Origin: Thermanaerothrix daxensis
GTDB lineage: Bacteria > Chloroflexota > Anaerolineae > Anaerolineales > Anaerolineaceae
DNA length: 64,000 nucleotides
Assembly (NCBI RefSeq): GCF_001306145.1
Contig: NZ_LGKO01000002.1
Location: 682,001-746,000 of the forward strand
Direction of reading: 5' to 3'
Shown: piece by piece, positions 32,222 through 40,415 of the stretch
Layout: each line of letters starts with the position of its first letter
How positions within the stretch are numbered: position 1 is the first letter of the stretch
Notes under the pieces: model-generated
What the model was told of the DNA's origin: nothing
The model's input: the letters and a program-made list of their open reading frames with translations, nothing else
Database searches by the model: none
Position numbers and translations under genes: made by a program

Positions 32222-33391
32222 ATGGATGCCGATGTCATCGTTGTTGGGGCTGGCCCGGCTGGCGCGTTGTGTGCTTACCTGCTGGCTCGCGCAGGGGCAA
32301 CGGTGCTGATTCTGGAAAAAGCGCTCCTCCCGCGTTACAAACCCTGCGGGGGTGGTTTGACCCTGCGGGCTCTCAGATTTCTACCCTTCGACCCTTCGCC
32401 GATCGTTGAGGTACGCGCAATAGGAGGTCAACTTGCCTGGGAGGGCCGCCCGTTGCTGCAGTGCCGCCGGGAGCCTTATGTGGCGCTTATGGTGATGCGA
32501 GATCGGTTCGATGCCTGGCTGGTTGAGCAGGCGCAGAAGGTTGGCGCGCGCTTATTTACAGGGGCTTTGGCATTACGGGTTGAAGAATCTAAGAATTTTG
32601 TACAGGTTGAAACTCCCTCCGGGATACTTCGAGCGGCCTATCTGGTGGGTGCCGACGGGGTAAACAGCGTTGTTGCACGCCATTTGGGATGGCGTCGCCG
32701 TCCCACTGGGGTGGCTTTAGAGGCTGAATTAAGGGTCTCGGCACGGGGATTAGAACAGCAAGGAGCATATCTCACCTTTGATTTTGGAGCCCTCCCATAT
32801 GGATACGGGTGGATTTTTCCCAAAACCTCTCATCTTTCGGTGGGAGTTTTCTATGCCCAAGAGGGGCGTGCGTCAGATCTTAAGGCGCTTCTGGGACATT
32901 TCTTGAGCCACTATCCGCACGTCGCAGGAGCAACCATAGAGCGGGTTCAGGGACATCGTATTCCCCTGGGAGGTGAGCCTCAGACACTTCACACACGGCG
33001 TATCCTACTAGTGGGGGATGCCGCCAACCTGGCAGATGCCTTTCTCGGAGAGGGCATTAGTTATGCGTTGTGGAGCGCTCATTTGGCCGCCAGCGTGTTG
33101 TTTGATTGTCTGGCTAATGGGCAGGCAAGCCTGGCAATGTACACCCACGCTGTCCAAAAGACTATCGGACGGGAATTACGTCACGCTGCGCGCCTGGCGC
33201 GGTGGGTGTATGCCCATCCGAAGCACGCGGCTGCGCTGTTGGTAGGTAGTGCCTGGCTACAAACTCTGTGGATAGATACCTTGACCGCACGACGCTCGTT
33301 TACTGCCCTTCTCCGTGTTCTTCCGCTTTACCTGCCTGCCATCCTGGCTCAAAACCTGACTCGCAGGCAACATCGGGGAACAATGGGATGA
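32222..33391 (+). CDS. geranylgeranyl reductase family FAD-dependent oxidoreductase
   Basis: 389 residues. The N-terminal Rossmann motif VIVVGAGPAGALCAYLLARA binds FAD. PRYKPCGGGLT is the family-specific motif with the conserved Cys. LVGDAANLADAFLGEGI is the second FAD motif. Relatives saturate isoprenoid chains of (bacterio)chlorophyll, menaquinone or lipids. Without pigment genes nearby, menaquinone or lipid reduction is more likely; this is inference. The AAGGAG site lies unusually far (about 18 nt) from ATG 32222. The next gene overlaps by ATGA. Confidence 0.85.
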   Translation: MDADVIVVGAGPAGALCAYLLARAGATVLILEKALLPRYKPCGGGLTLRALRFLPFDPSPIVEVRAIGGQLAWEGRPLLQCRREPYVALMVMRDRFDAWLVEQAQKVGARLFTGALALRVEESKNFVQVETPSGILRAAYLVGADGVNSVVARHLGWRRRPTGVALEAELRVSARGLEQQGAYLTFDFGALPYGYGWIFPKTSHLSVGVFYAQEGRASDLKALLGHFLSHYPHVAGATIERVQGHRIPLGGEPQTLHTRRILLVGDAANLADAFLGEGISYALWSAHLAASVLFDCLANGQASLAMYTHAVQKTIGRELRHAARLARWVYAHPKHAAALLVGSAWLQTLWIDTLTARRSFTALLRVLPLYLPAILAQNLTRRQHRGTMG

Positions 33392-34014
33392 GAAAGCGTA
33401 TTTACTTGGGGTTGCAAATTATCCTTGGCTTGTTTGGATTGGGACTGCTGGCACTGGCCGGGTGGCCCTCTACAAACTCCAGCACAATGATACGCCCCGA
33501 CTTGACTTGGTTGCGCAACGAGGAGGATGCCAACGGGTTTTCTCTTAGCATTCTGGAGCAAATTGAGAAAACACACTTTGTCGTCAGTTGGCCTCAGCGT
33601 CTTCGACCCGGGGAGCGCGGAGCCATTCGTCTAAGTTGGAGGTCAGAATCTCCTTTGCCCTCTCCAGGGAATTGGGCGATCACCCCCGCTCGGTCGGTAG
33701 TGGCCGCACGCTTAGAGGTAAGTGGGGGAGGGGTCATACCGGCAGGGGTATGGCATGAGGTGGTGGATGCGCGACGCCCCATGAGCCTGACCTGGGAGGT
33801 TGTGCCGCAGGGAAAAGCTCCTCTCCGGGGGACGTTGTGGGTGTATCTTCAGGCTAGTGCACAGGAGGGTGATCAGGGAACGAACTTCCCGATTCTGGCC
33901 TGGCCCTTCACCATTTCGGTTGTTGCCCCTTTGGGGTTTTCTCGATGGGCGTTAGGGGGATTGGGGATCTTGTTGCTGGCTGTGGCAGTTTGGCTTCAAA
34001 AGCGGCAAACCTAA
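33388..34014 (+). CDS. membrane-anchored protein of unknown function
   Basis: 208 residues from ATG 33388, which overlaps the stop of the reductase gene. One N-terminal membrane segment (YLGLQIILGLFGLGLLALAG) and one at the C-terminus (WALGGLGILLLAVAVWLQ) flank an extracytoplasmic domain with beta-rich character (HFVVSWPQRLRPGERGAIRL, GTLWVYLQASAQEG). The frame is open 120 nt further upstream, but that part is inside the reductase gene in another frame. I recognise no family. The overlap suggests co-expression with the reductase. Confidence 0.7.
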   Translation: MRKRIYLGLQIILGLFGLGLLALAGWPSTNSSTMIRPDLTWLRNEEDANGFSLSILEQIEKTHFVVSWPQRLRPGERGAIRLSWRSESPLPSPGNWAITPARSVVAARLEVSGGGVIPAGVWHEVVDARRPMSLTWEVVPQGKAPLRGTLWVYLQASAQEGDQGTNFPILAWPFTISVVAPLGFSRWALGGLGILLLAVAVWLQKRQT

Positions 34015-34087
34015 ACGTACTATAAGCCATATATCAGTTAATAAATTAAGAAAATTTATACAATTTAGATGGCTACACTCTAGTTAC

Positions 34088-34116
34088 TTTACAAGAATGC
34101 CCCCTGTTGATAGAAT
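34088..34116 (+). promoter_or_regulatory. promoter of the nuo cluster
   Basis: TTTACA (34088-34093), a 17-nt spacer and TAGAAT (34111-34116). The leader before nuoA is about 49 nt. The region 34015-34087 is AT-rich and may include an UP element. Confidence 0.7.
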
Positions 34117-34171
34117 AAAAGCAGTGGCGGGGGTTTTGATTTCCTGCCAGGGCGAAAAATCCTGAACATCC

Positions 34172-34540
34172 ATGGGGCATGAAATGCTGAATGCATGGCT
34201 ATATATCGGGTTGTTTACGTTGGTGGCGGCGGCGTTGCCCGCCATTGCCATTTTCCTGGCCGGGTTATTATCACCGAGGAAACCCAATCCCATTAAGGAT
34301 GCCACCTACGAATGTGGGGTTGAGACTGTTGGGCCAGCGTGGACTCAACTGCGTGTGCAGTATTATTTGTTTGCCCTGGCTTTTCTAATTTTTGATGTCG
34401 AATCCGTGCTGCTTTTCCCGTGGGCGGTAGCGTATCAACAGCTACCGCTTTTTGCGATTGTGGAAGCCATCATCTTTTTGGCCATTCTGGTGGGGGGCCT
34501 TTTTTATGCCTGGCGTAAGGGGGCACTCAACTGGCAGTGA
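34172..34540 (+). CDS. nuoA: NADH-quinone oxidoreductase subunit A
   Basis: 122 residues, three membrane segments, with the conserved loop DATYECGVETVG and the TM2 motif FLIFDVESVLLFPW (D and E conserved). ATG 34172 has no good ribosome binding site; ATG 34184 is an alternative. NuoA is part of the membrane heel of complex I. Unlike the usual order it is followed by nuoH, not by nuoB-C-D. Confidence 0.95.
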   Translation: MGHEMLNAWLYIGLFTLVAAALPAIAIFLAGLLSPRKPNPIKDATYECGVETVGPAWTQLRVQYYLFALAFLIFDVESVLLFPWAVAYQQLPLFAIVEAIIFLAILVGGLFYAWRKGALNWQ

Positions 34541-34573
34541 GACGTTTCTAAGTCCTCATTGAAGGGAGGCTCG

Positions 34574-35803
34574 ATGACCGCTTTTTGGCAGGACCCTATC
34601 ACATTTTTGCGCCTGTGGTTGGAAGGTCTGTTACTTTCCTGGGGGGTGCCGGCGAGTTGGGTGCTGGTAATTCGGTTTGCGGTGGGAGCCTTGCTCCTGG
34701 CCACGGCGGCGCTTCTGCTCGTCATTTTGCAACTCTGGCTGGAGCGCAAATTGATCGGTCGCATTCAGGATCGCTTGGGCCCGAATCGTGTGGGACCGTG
34801 GGGACTGCTTCAGCCCATTGCTGATGTGCTCAAAATTTTCACCAAAGAACATATCACCCCGGCAGGCGCAGACCGGGTACCTTTCAATCTGGCTCCGGTG
34901 CTCTCGGTGGCTGCTGCTTTGATGGTCTGGGCTGTCATTCCCTTTTCTGCCACAGTAATGGGGGCTGATCTCAATGTGGGCATCCTTTACCTGTTGGCTG
35001 TGGGGGCGTTGGGTGAACTCGCGATCATCCTGGCTGGTTGGGGCTCGAATAATAAATATGCCTTATTGGGGGCCTTGCGCACGGTAGCGCAGTTGATTTC
35101 TTATAGCGTACCCATGACGCTATCGGCGCTGGTGCCGGTTATGTTTAGCGGGAGTTTGCATTTGAATGTAATCACGCAGGCTCAAGAGGTGTGGTTTGTC
35201 GTGCTTGCGCCCGTACCGGCTCTAATCTTTTTGACGGCTTCAGTGGCGGAAGTAGGCCGGGCCCCCTTCGATTTACCCGAGGCTGAGTCGGAATTGGTGG
35301 CCGGTTATAGCGTGGAGTATTCCGGATTGAAATTTGGCTTTTTCTACGTAGCAGAGTTTTTGAAGGCTTTCACCGTTTCACTCATTTTTGCAGTGCTCTT
35401 TCTGGGGGGGTGGCGTGGGCCTGGTGCGGAGGCGTATCCGGTGCTCGGATTTGTGTATCTGATGCTAAAAAGTGGTGCCGTGTACCTGCTAATGATCCTC
35501 TTCCGCGGGACGTTGCCGCGCTTCCGCATTGATCAGGTGATGGACTTGAACTGGAAGGTCTTCACCCCATTGGCGCTAATTCTGCTGATGGTCATTGCTT
35601 TGGCGGATTACTTCTTACGCGGCACCTTTCCCTTTGTGCGTGTCTTGGGCCTGTTGGGGATTAATGGGCTGGCGTATGTTGTATTAGATCGCTTGCTTTC
35701 TTCTCGTGAGCGTTTGCGTCGGCGTCCGGTGGCTCAACCGGTGCGTCCCGTCGCCCGACCAGAAAATCTAATCACCTCATCCGATGCAGGGGGGCAGGCA
35801 TGA
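34574..35803 (+). CDS. nuoH: NADH-quinone oxidoreductase subunit H
   Basis: About 409 residues, eight or more membrane segments. It carries the quinone-chamber motifs ERKLIGRIQDRLGPNRVGPW and EVGRAPFDLPEAESELVAGY. ATG 34574 has GGGAGG 5 nt upstream; a TTG 15 nt before it is less likely. A C-terminal polar tail of about 45 residues (RERLRRRPVAQPVRPVARPE) extends beyond the usual end. It joins the peripheral arm to the pumping modules. The nuoI gene that normally follows is absent. Confidence 0.96.
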   Translation: MTAFWQDPITFLRLWLEGLLLSWGVPASWVLVIRFAVGALLLATAALLLVILQLWLERKLIGRIQDRLGPNRVGPWGLLQPIADVLKIFTKEHITPAGADRVPFNLAPVLSVAAALMVWAVIPFSATVMGADLNVGILYLLAVGALGELAIILAGWGSNNKYALLGALRTVAQLISYSVPMTLSALVPVMFSGSLHLNVITQAQEVWFVVLAPVPALIFLTASVAEVGRAPFDLPEAESELVAGYSVEYSGLKFGFFYVAEFLKAFTVSLIFAVLFLGGWRGPGAEAYPVLGFVYLMLKSGAVYLLMILFRGTLPRFRIDQVMDLNWKVFTPLALILLMVIALADYFLRGTFPFVRVLGLLGINGLAYVVLDRLLSSRERLRRRPVAQPVRPVARPENLITSSDAGGQA

Positions 35804-36318
35804 GTGCATTGCAGTGGGTATTTATCATCGCGTCTCTGATTACGGTGGGAGCGGCGGTGATGATGGTGGCTTCCCACCGTATGATGCATGCTGCTTTGTG
35901 GTTGGCCGTGGCATTGCTGGGGGTAGCGGTAATTTTCGTCACTCTGGAAGCCAGTTTCTTTGCGGTGGTTCAGTTACTGGTTTACATTGGCGCCATATTA
36001 ATTTTGATTGTTTTTGCGATCATGCTGACTCAGCGCTCCACAGAGGCAGGCTCGCGGCTTAATTCCCTGGCCTGGGGCGCAGCGGGGGTAGCAGGGGTAA
36101 TTTGGACGGCTCTAACCTATGTATTCATCCGCTGGGTGGTGAGCGGTACGCCAATGCAGGAACTGGGCGCTTCTTTCGATGATGTCGTGCTGCTGGGTAA
36201 GGCTTTGGTAGATGCGGAGGGGTTTGCTGTGCCTTTTGAGGTAGCCTCGGTGTTGCTCCTGGCCGCGCTCATTGGTGCGGTTTACATTGCCTTTGAACGA
36301 AAAGGAGAAGGATCGTGA
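35800..36318 (+). CDS. nuoJ: NADH-quinone oxidoreductase subunit J
   Basis: 172 residues with five membrane segments. TM3 shows the family pattern FFAVVQLLVYIGAILILIVF, which contains the pi-bulge region important for coupling. It overlaps nuoH by ATGA and nuoK by 4 nt, so the three are translationally coupled. The C-terminus EVASVLLLAALIGAVYIAFE is typical. Confidence 0.94.
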   Translation: MSALQWVFIIASLITVGAAVMMVASHRMMHAALWLAVALLGVAVIFVTLEASFFAVVQLLVYIGAILILIVFAIMLTQRSTEAGSRLNSLAWGAAGVAGVIWTALTYVFIRWVVSGTPMQELGASFDDVVLLGKALVDAEGFAVPFEVASVLLLAALIGAVYIAFERKGEGS

Positions 36319-36635
36319 TTCCACTTTCCTGGTATCTCATACTTTCGGCAGCATTGTTTAGTATTGGGCTATTTGCGGTATTGGCGCGCAGACATGCGAT
36401 CGCCATTCTGATGGGGATTGAGCTCATGCTCAATGCGGTCAACGTTAACCTGCTTGCCTTCTGGCATTACTGGTCGCAGGTCAAAGGCGCCCCCCAGGTC
36501 AACGGAATGGTTTTTGCAGCAATGATTTTTGTGCTGGCAGCCGCTGAGACGGCGGTTGCTTTAGCGTTGATCATATCGGCCTACCGTCGCCATCATACGG
36601 TTGTGGTGGATGAAATGAGCCTTCTCAAGGGTTAG
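36315..36635 (+). CDS. nuoK: NADH-quinone oxidoreductase subunit K
   Basis: 106 residues, three membrane segments, start GTG 36315 with AAAAGGAG upstream. Both conserved membrane glutamates of the E-channel are present: MGIELMLNAVNVNLLAFW and FVLAAAETAVALALI. Confidence 0.95.
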   Translation: MIPLSWYLILSAALFSIGLFAVLARRHAIAILMGIELMLNAVNVNLLAFWHYWSQVKGAPQVNGMVFAAMIFVLAAAETAVALALIISAYRRHHTVVVDEMSLLKG

Positions 36636-36659
36636 TATGGGATGGAGAGGATAGTTGCA

Positions 36660-38843
36660 ATGCCTGTGGATACCCTGATCTGGTTGCTACCCCTACCTCC
36701 CCTGTTGGCTTTTTTTGCGATCATGCTTTTTACTCATCGGCGCAATGGACTGAGCCACGGGCTGGCCATCGGTGCCGTCACTCTCTCATGGCTGGGGAGC
36801 CTGGTGGTCTTCTGGCGCGCGTTGCAAGCACAGGATCTGGCTGAGCACCCCTGGGGTGCTCAGTTGAACTGGATCCCAACGGGGAACACCTGGCTCCAAA
36901 TTGGCACGCAGGTGGACCCATTAACGGTGGTGACCCTGTTCTTTGTTGCCTGGACGATTCTGATGATTTTTATTTACAGCGTGGGCTATCACAACTATGG
37001 TCAGCCACGTGGGGCGCTAGATCGCCCGGGTTTGCCCCCACAGGGTGCCGAGATACAAGATGGCCACGGTCATCGGCACCGAGTGCCCTCGGTTGAACCG
37101 ATGTACGCGCGGTTTTTTGCACTGATCAGCCTGTTTGCTTTTGCCATGTATCTGCTGGTGGTCAGTGATAACTTGCTGACCCTCTACATTGGCTGGGAAG
37201 TGATGGGATTATGTTCCTACCTGCTGATTGGGTTCTGGTATGCCAGGGAATCGGCGCGGAACGCTGCGGTGAAGGCATTCCTCACCACGCGGGTAGGAGA
37301 TGTGTTTATGCTGTTGGGGTTGGCTGCACTTTACACCCTTACCGGGAGTCTCAATTATCGGGCCATTCTGGGCAATCCGCAGATCCTTGAGGTACTGGCA
37401 ACTACTGCCTCGCCGATTGCCGGCGTATCCTGGGCGGCTCTAATTGGGTTACTGCTTTTTGCCGGTACGGTTGGCAAGTCGGCGCAGTTCCCGCTACATA
37501 TATGGTTGCCAGATGCCATGGAAGGTCCCACGCCGGTTTCGGCAATGATCCATGCGGCGACCATGGTTTCGGCGGGTGTTTATTTAATGATTCGCTTCTT
37601 TCCCCTGCTTGCAGCCGGTTGGTTACCGGGGCAGCCGTTGACCTTGCCCATGACCGCCATGGCAGCGATTGGGGCTTTCACAGCGCTTTTTGCGGCGACC
37701 ATTGGCCTGGTCCAACGGGATATCAAACGTGTGTTAGCGTACTCCACGATTTCCCAGTTGGGGTATATGATCGCGGCGCTGGGAATTGGTGCCTATGTGG
37801 CGGCCACGTTTCATTTGGTCACCCATGCGTTCTTCAAGGCTTTGCTCTTTCTGGCTTCCGGTTCGGTGATCCACGGGATGGAGCATGGAGTGTATCATTC
37901 GGGAGAGCACCTGGACGCGCAGGATATGCTTAACATGGGGGGCTTGCGTCATAAAATGCCCTGGACGTTCTGGACGTTCCTGGCCGGTGGGCTTTCTCTG
38001 GCAGGTTTTCCGCTTGTCACTGCAGGGTTCTGGTCAAAAGATGAAATTCTGGCCTCAGCATTTGAAAGCAATTTACTGGTATTTATCGTCTTGGGAGTGG
38101 CTGCGTTACTAACAGCATTCTATACCATGCGTCAAATTACCCTGGTATTCCTGGGAAAGCCGCGAAGTGCTGCGGCTGCTCATGCCCATGAATCACGACC
38201 GGTCATGCTGGTTCCGCTGGTTGTGTTGGCGGTTTTTGCGATGGCGGCTGGATGGGTGGGGGTTCCTCATTATTTCCCGGTACTTGGTGGTCAATTACCG
38301 AACTGGTTTGGTGCTTTTGTGGGTAGCATGCTCGGGCACGAGGGAGAGCTCGGCCATGCAGTTTTTACGCCCACACCACTGATGGTTTCGATTGTGGCTT
38401 CTTTGGGAGGGCTGTTCCTTGGATGGTGGGTATACCGCACCCAGCAAGACCGGCTTCAGGATGTGCTGGCCAGGCCTCTGGGCGGGCTCTACCGGTTGCT
38501 GGAGCACAAGTACTACGTAGATGAGTTTTACCAGGCTGTGTTTATCCGTCCGGCGCTTTGGGTGGCGGAAGTGTTCTTTTACCGTTGGCTGGATTTGGGT
38601 CTGATTGATGGCATCCTGCATGGGCTGGCACGCGTGGGAGTTGCGGTGGGGAATTTGTTCCGCGAAGTCATTGATCGCCCGGTGATCAACGGAGCCGGAG
38701 ATGCGCTGGCTGAAGGGACCCGTGACGTGGGTGTGCGTTTGCGCGTTCTACAGCCGGGGCGTTTACAGGTTTATTTACTCCTGGCGCTGGTGGCGGTGAT
38801 TCTGATTGGTCTGGCCTTCTTCTACTATGTTGGGATGGTTTAG
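36660..38843 (+). CDS. nuoL: NADH-quinone oxidoreductase subunit L, extended form
   Basis: About 727 residues, much longer than the roughly 610-650 usual. The antiporter core is intact: LYIGWEVMGLCSYLLIGFWY (TM5 Glu), TVGKSAQFPLHIWLPDAMEG (TM7 Lys) and SAMIHAATMVSAGVYLMIR. Two insertions explain the length. One, near residues 115-150, is a His-rich loop (DGHGHRHRVPSVEP) between TM4 and TM5. The other is in the C-terminal lateral-helix region, between LIDGILHGLAR and the last TM (LQVYLLLALVAVILIG). That stretch is about 50 residues instead of about 25 and looks like a repeated ID-x-x-I-x-G-A unit. ATG 36660 has GGAGAGG upstream; ATG 36642 is also in frame. Confidence 0.94.
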   Translation: MPVDTLIWLLPLPPLLAFFAIMLFTHRRNGLSHGLAIGAVTLSWLGSLVVFWRALQAQDLAEHPWGAQLNWIPTGNTWLQIGTQVDPLTVVTLFFVAWTILMIFIYSVGYHNYGQPRGALDRPGLPPQGAEIQDGHGHRHRVPSVEPMYARFFALISLFAFAMYLLVVSDNLLTLYIGWEVMGLCSYLLIGFWYARESARNAAVKAFLTTRVGDVFMLLGLAALYTLTGSLNYRAILGNPQILEVLATTASPIAGVSWAALIGLLLFAGTVGKSAQFPLHIWLPDAMEGPTPVSAMIHAATMVSAGVYLMIRFFPLLAAGWLPGQPLTLPMTAMAAIGAFTALFAATIGLVQRDIKRVLAYSTISQLGYMIAALGIGAYVAATFHLVTHAFFKALLFLASGSVIHGMEHGVYHSGEHLDAQDMLNMGGLRHKMPWTFWTFLAGGLSLAGFPLVTAGFWSKDEILASAFESNLLVFIVLGVAALLTAFYTMRQITLVFLGKPRSAAAAHAHESRPVMLVPLVVLAVFAMAAGWVGVPHYFPVLGGQLPNWFGAFVGSMLGHEGELGHAVFTPTPLMVSIVASLGGLFLGWWVYRTQQDRLQDVLARPLGGLYRLLEHKYYVDEFYQAVFIRPALWVAEVFFYRWLDLGLIDGILHGLARVGVAVGNLFREVIDRPVINGAGDALAEGTRDVGVRLRVLQPGRLQVYLLLALVAVILIGLAFFYYVGMV

Positions 38844-38865
38844 ACTGGGCACTTAGGAGCAGAGA

Positions 38866-40404
38866 ATGACCTGGTTGGAATCGCACTGGCTCACCGTGAT
38901 CTTATTTGCACCAACAGCAGGTGCCCTCATTTTGCTGATCTTGCCCGTTCGCAGCGAAAAGAGTATTCGGGCACTGGCAGTAGGATTTTCTTCGATCTCG
39001 TTAGTGTGTACGTTGTTACTATGGGCGCGGTTTGAGGCGGCACCGATAATGGGTGGCTTCCGCTTTGTTGAACGGGCTGAGTGGTTTGGTGCCATTCACG
39101 CCTTCTATCATCTGGGGATAGATGGCCTCTCACTTCCATTGGTCCTGTTAACCACTCTCCTGACCCCACTGGCGCTGCTGGCTTCGGCAAGCATAAAGGC
39201 GAATCTTAAGGCCTATATGGTGCTTTTCCTTTTGCTGGAGACCGGTATGCTGGGGGTCTTCCTGGCACTGGACCTGTTGCTTTTCTTTGTGTTTTGGGAA
39301 GTTGGGCTGGTGCCCATGTATTTTCTGATCAGTCAGTGGGGTGGGGCCAATCGTCATTATGCTGCACTCAAGTTCATCCTTTATACAATGGGTGGATCCT
39401 TAGGGTTGCTGTTGGCCATTCAAGTCATGGGCCTGAGCAGTGGGACGTTCGATCTGGTGGAATTGTTTCAACGCTGGCCGGCCTTGACGCATCTCAGCCT
39501 GCCACTGGGGCTCCCTCTCGGAACGGTCAAAGCCATTGCCTTTTGGGCTTTTGTCATTGCTTTTGCGATTAAGGTCCCCGTTTGGCCCTTTCATACCTGG
39601 TTGCCCGATGCTCACACAGAAGCCCCTACCGCCGGTTCGATGATCCTGGCGGGGGTACTGTTGAAACTGGGGGGCTATGGTTTTATCCGTCTGGTGTTGC
39701 CCTTGTTCCCGAATGAGGCGCAGCGATTTGCTCCGGGGCTGGCGGTGCTGGCAGTGGCCGCCATTATCTTCGGGGCATTGGGAGCATTGGCGCAACGCGA
39801 TTTTAAACGTCTGGTGGCCTACTCTTCTATCAACCACATGGGGTTTGTGGTGTTGGGGGTGGCAGCGGCCGCTCTGGCCTGGCGCGCGGCAGATCCTCAG
39901 GCACGGTTGGATGCCAATCTGGCTCTGAATGGAGCTGTGTTGCAAATGTTCAATCATGGATTAAGTGCGGCGGGAATGTTCTTCCTGGTTGGTGTCATTT
40001 ATGACCGTGCACACACGCGTGATCTTCAGGAGTTTGGGGGTCTTTACGCACTTCTGCCCGTTTATGGGACTGTCCTTATTTTTACGGCCATGGCCTCACT
40101 GGGTTTGCCGGGTTTGGGGGGATTTGTCTCTGAGTTTCTGGTAGTGCGGGGAGCGTGGCCTCAACTTACATTGGCAACAGCCTTAAGCATGATTGGATTG
40201 TTCTTCACGGGCGCCTACATTCTCAAAGCCCTGCGTCTTGTCCTGCATGGTCCCCTTAATCCACGTTGGCAGGGGATCCTCAAAGATATGAATGGTCTGG
40301 AACTTACGGTTATCTTGCCCTTGATTGGCCTGAGTTTGCTAACCGGTCTGTGGCCTGCCTGGCTTATAGGGATGATCAACCAAGCTGTGGCTACACTCTT
40401 CTGA
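38866..40404 (+). CDS. nuoM: NADH-quinone oxidoreductase subunit M, first copy (canonical)
   Basis: 512 residues with about 14 membrane segments. All key charged residues of a proton-pumping NuoM are in place: Glu in FFVFWEVGLVPMYFLI, Lys in AIKVPVWPFHTWLPDAH, Lys in LAGVLLKLGGYG, and Glu in GLPGLGGFVSEFLV. HGLSAAGMFFLVGVIYDRAH matches the NuoM TM11 region. It is followed 11 nt later by a second NuoM-like gene. Confidence 0.95.
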   Translation: MTWLESHWLTVILFAPTAGALILLILPVRSEKSIRALAVGFSSISLVCTLLLWARFEAAPIMGGFRFVERAEWFGAIHAFYHLGIDGLSLPLVLLTTLLTPLALLASASIKANLKAYMVLFLLLETGMLGVFLALDLLLFFVFWEVGLVPMYFLISQWGGANRHYAALKFILYTMGGSLGLLLAIQVMGLSSGTFDLVELFQRWPALTHLSLPLGLPLGTVKAIAFWAFVIAFAIKVPVWPFHTWLPDAHTEAPTAGSMILAGVLLKLGGYGFIRLVLPLFPNEAQRFAPGLAVLAVAAIIFGALGALAQRDFKRLVAYSSINHMGFVVLGVAAAALAWRAADPQARLDANLALNGAVLQMFNHGLSAAGMFFLVGVIYDRAHTRDLQEFGGLYALLPVYGTVLIFTAMASLGLPGLGGFVSEFLVVRGAWPQLTLATALSMIGLFFTGAYILKALRLVLHGPLNPRWQGILKDMNGLELTVILPLIGLSLLTGLWPAWLIGMINQAVATLF

Positions 40405-40415
40405 TGAGGTGAGGA

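Noticed and set aside
33268-33387. N-terminal extension of the protein at 33388
   Set aside because: It overlaps the reductase coding sequence in another frame, has no ribosome site and looks like out-of-frame translation.
18524-33391. Remnant photosynthesis gene cluster
   Set aside because: Only two distant family relatives, the PucC-like MFS and the geranylgeranyl reductase-like protein, 12 kb apart. No bch, puf, csm or crt gene is seen.
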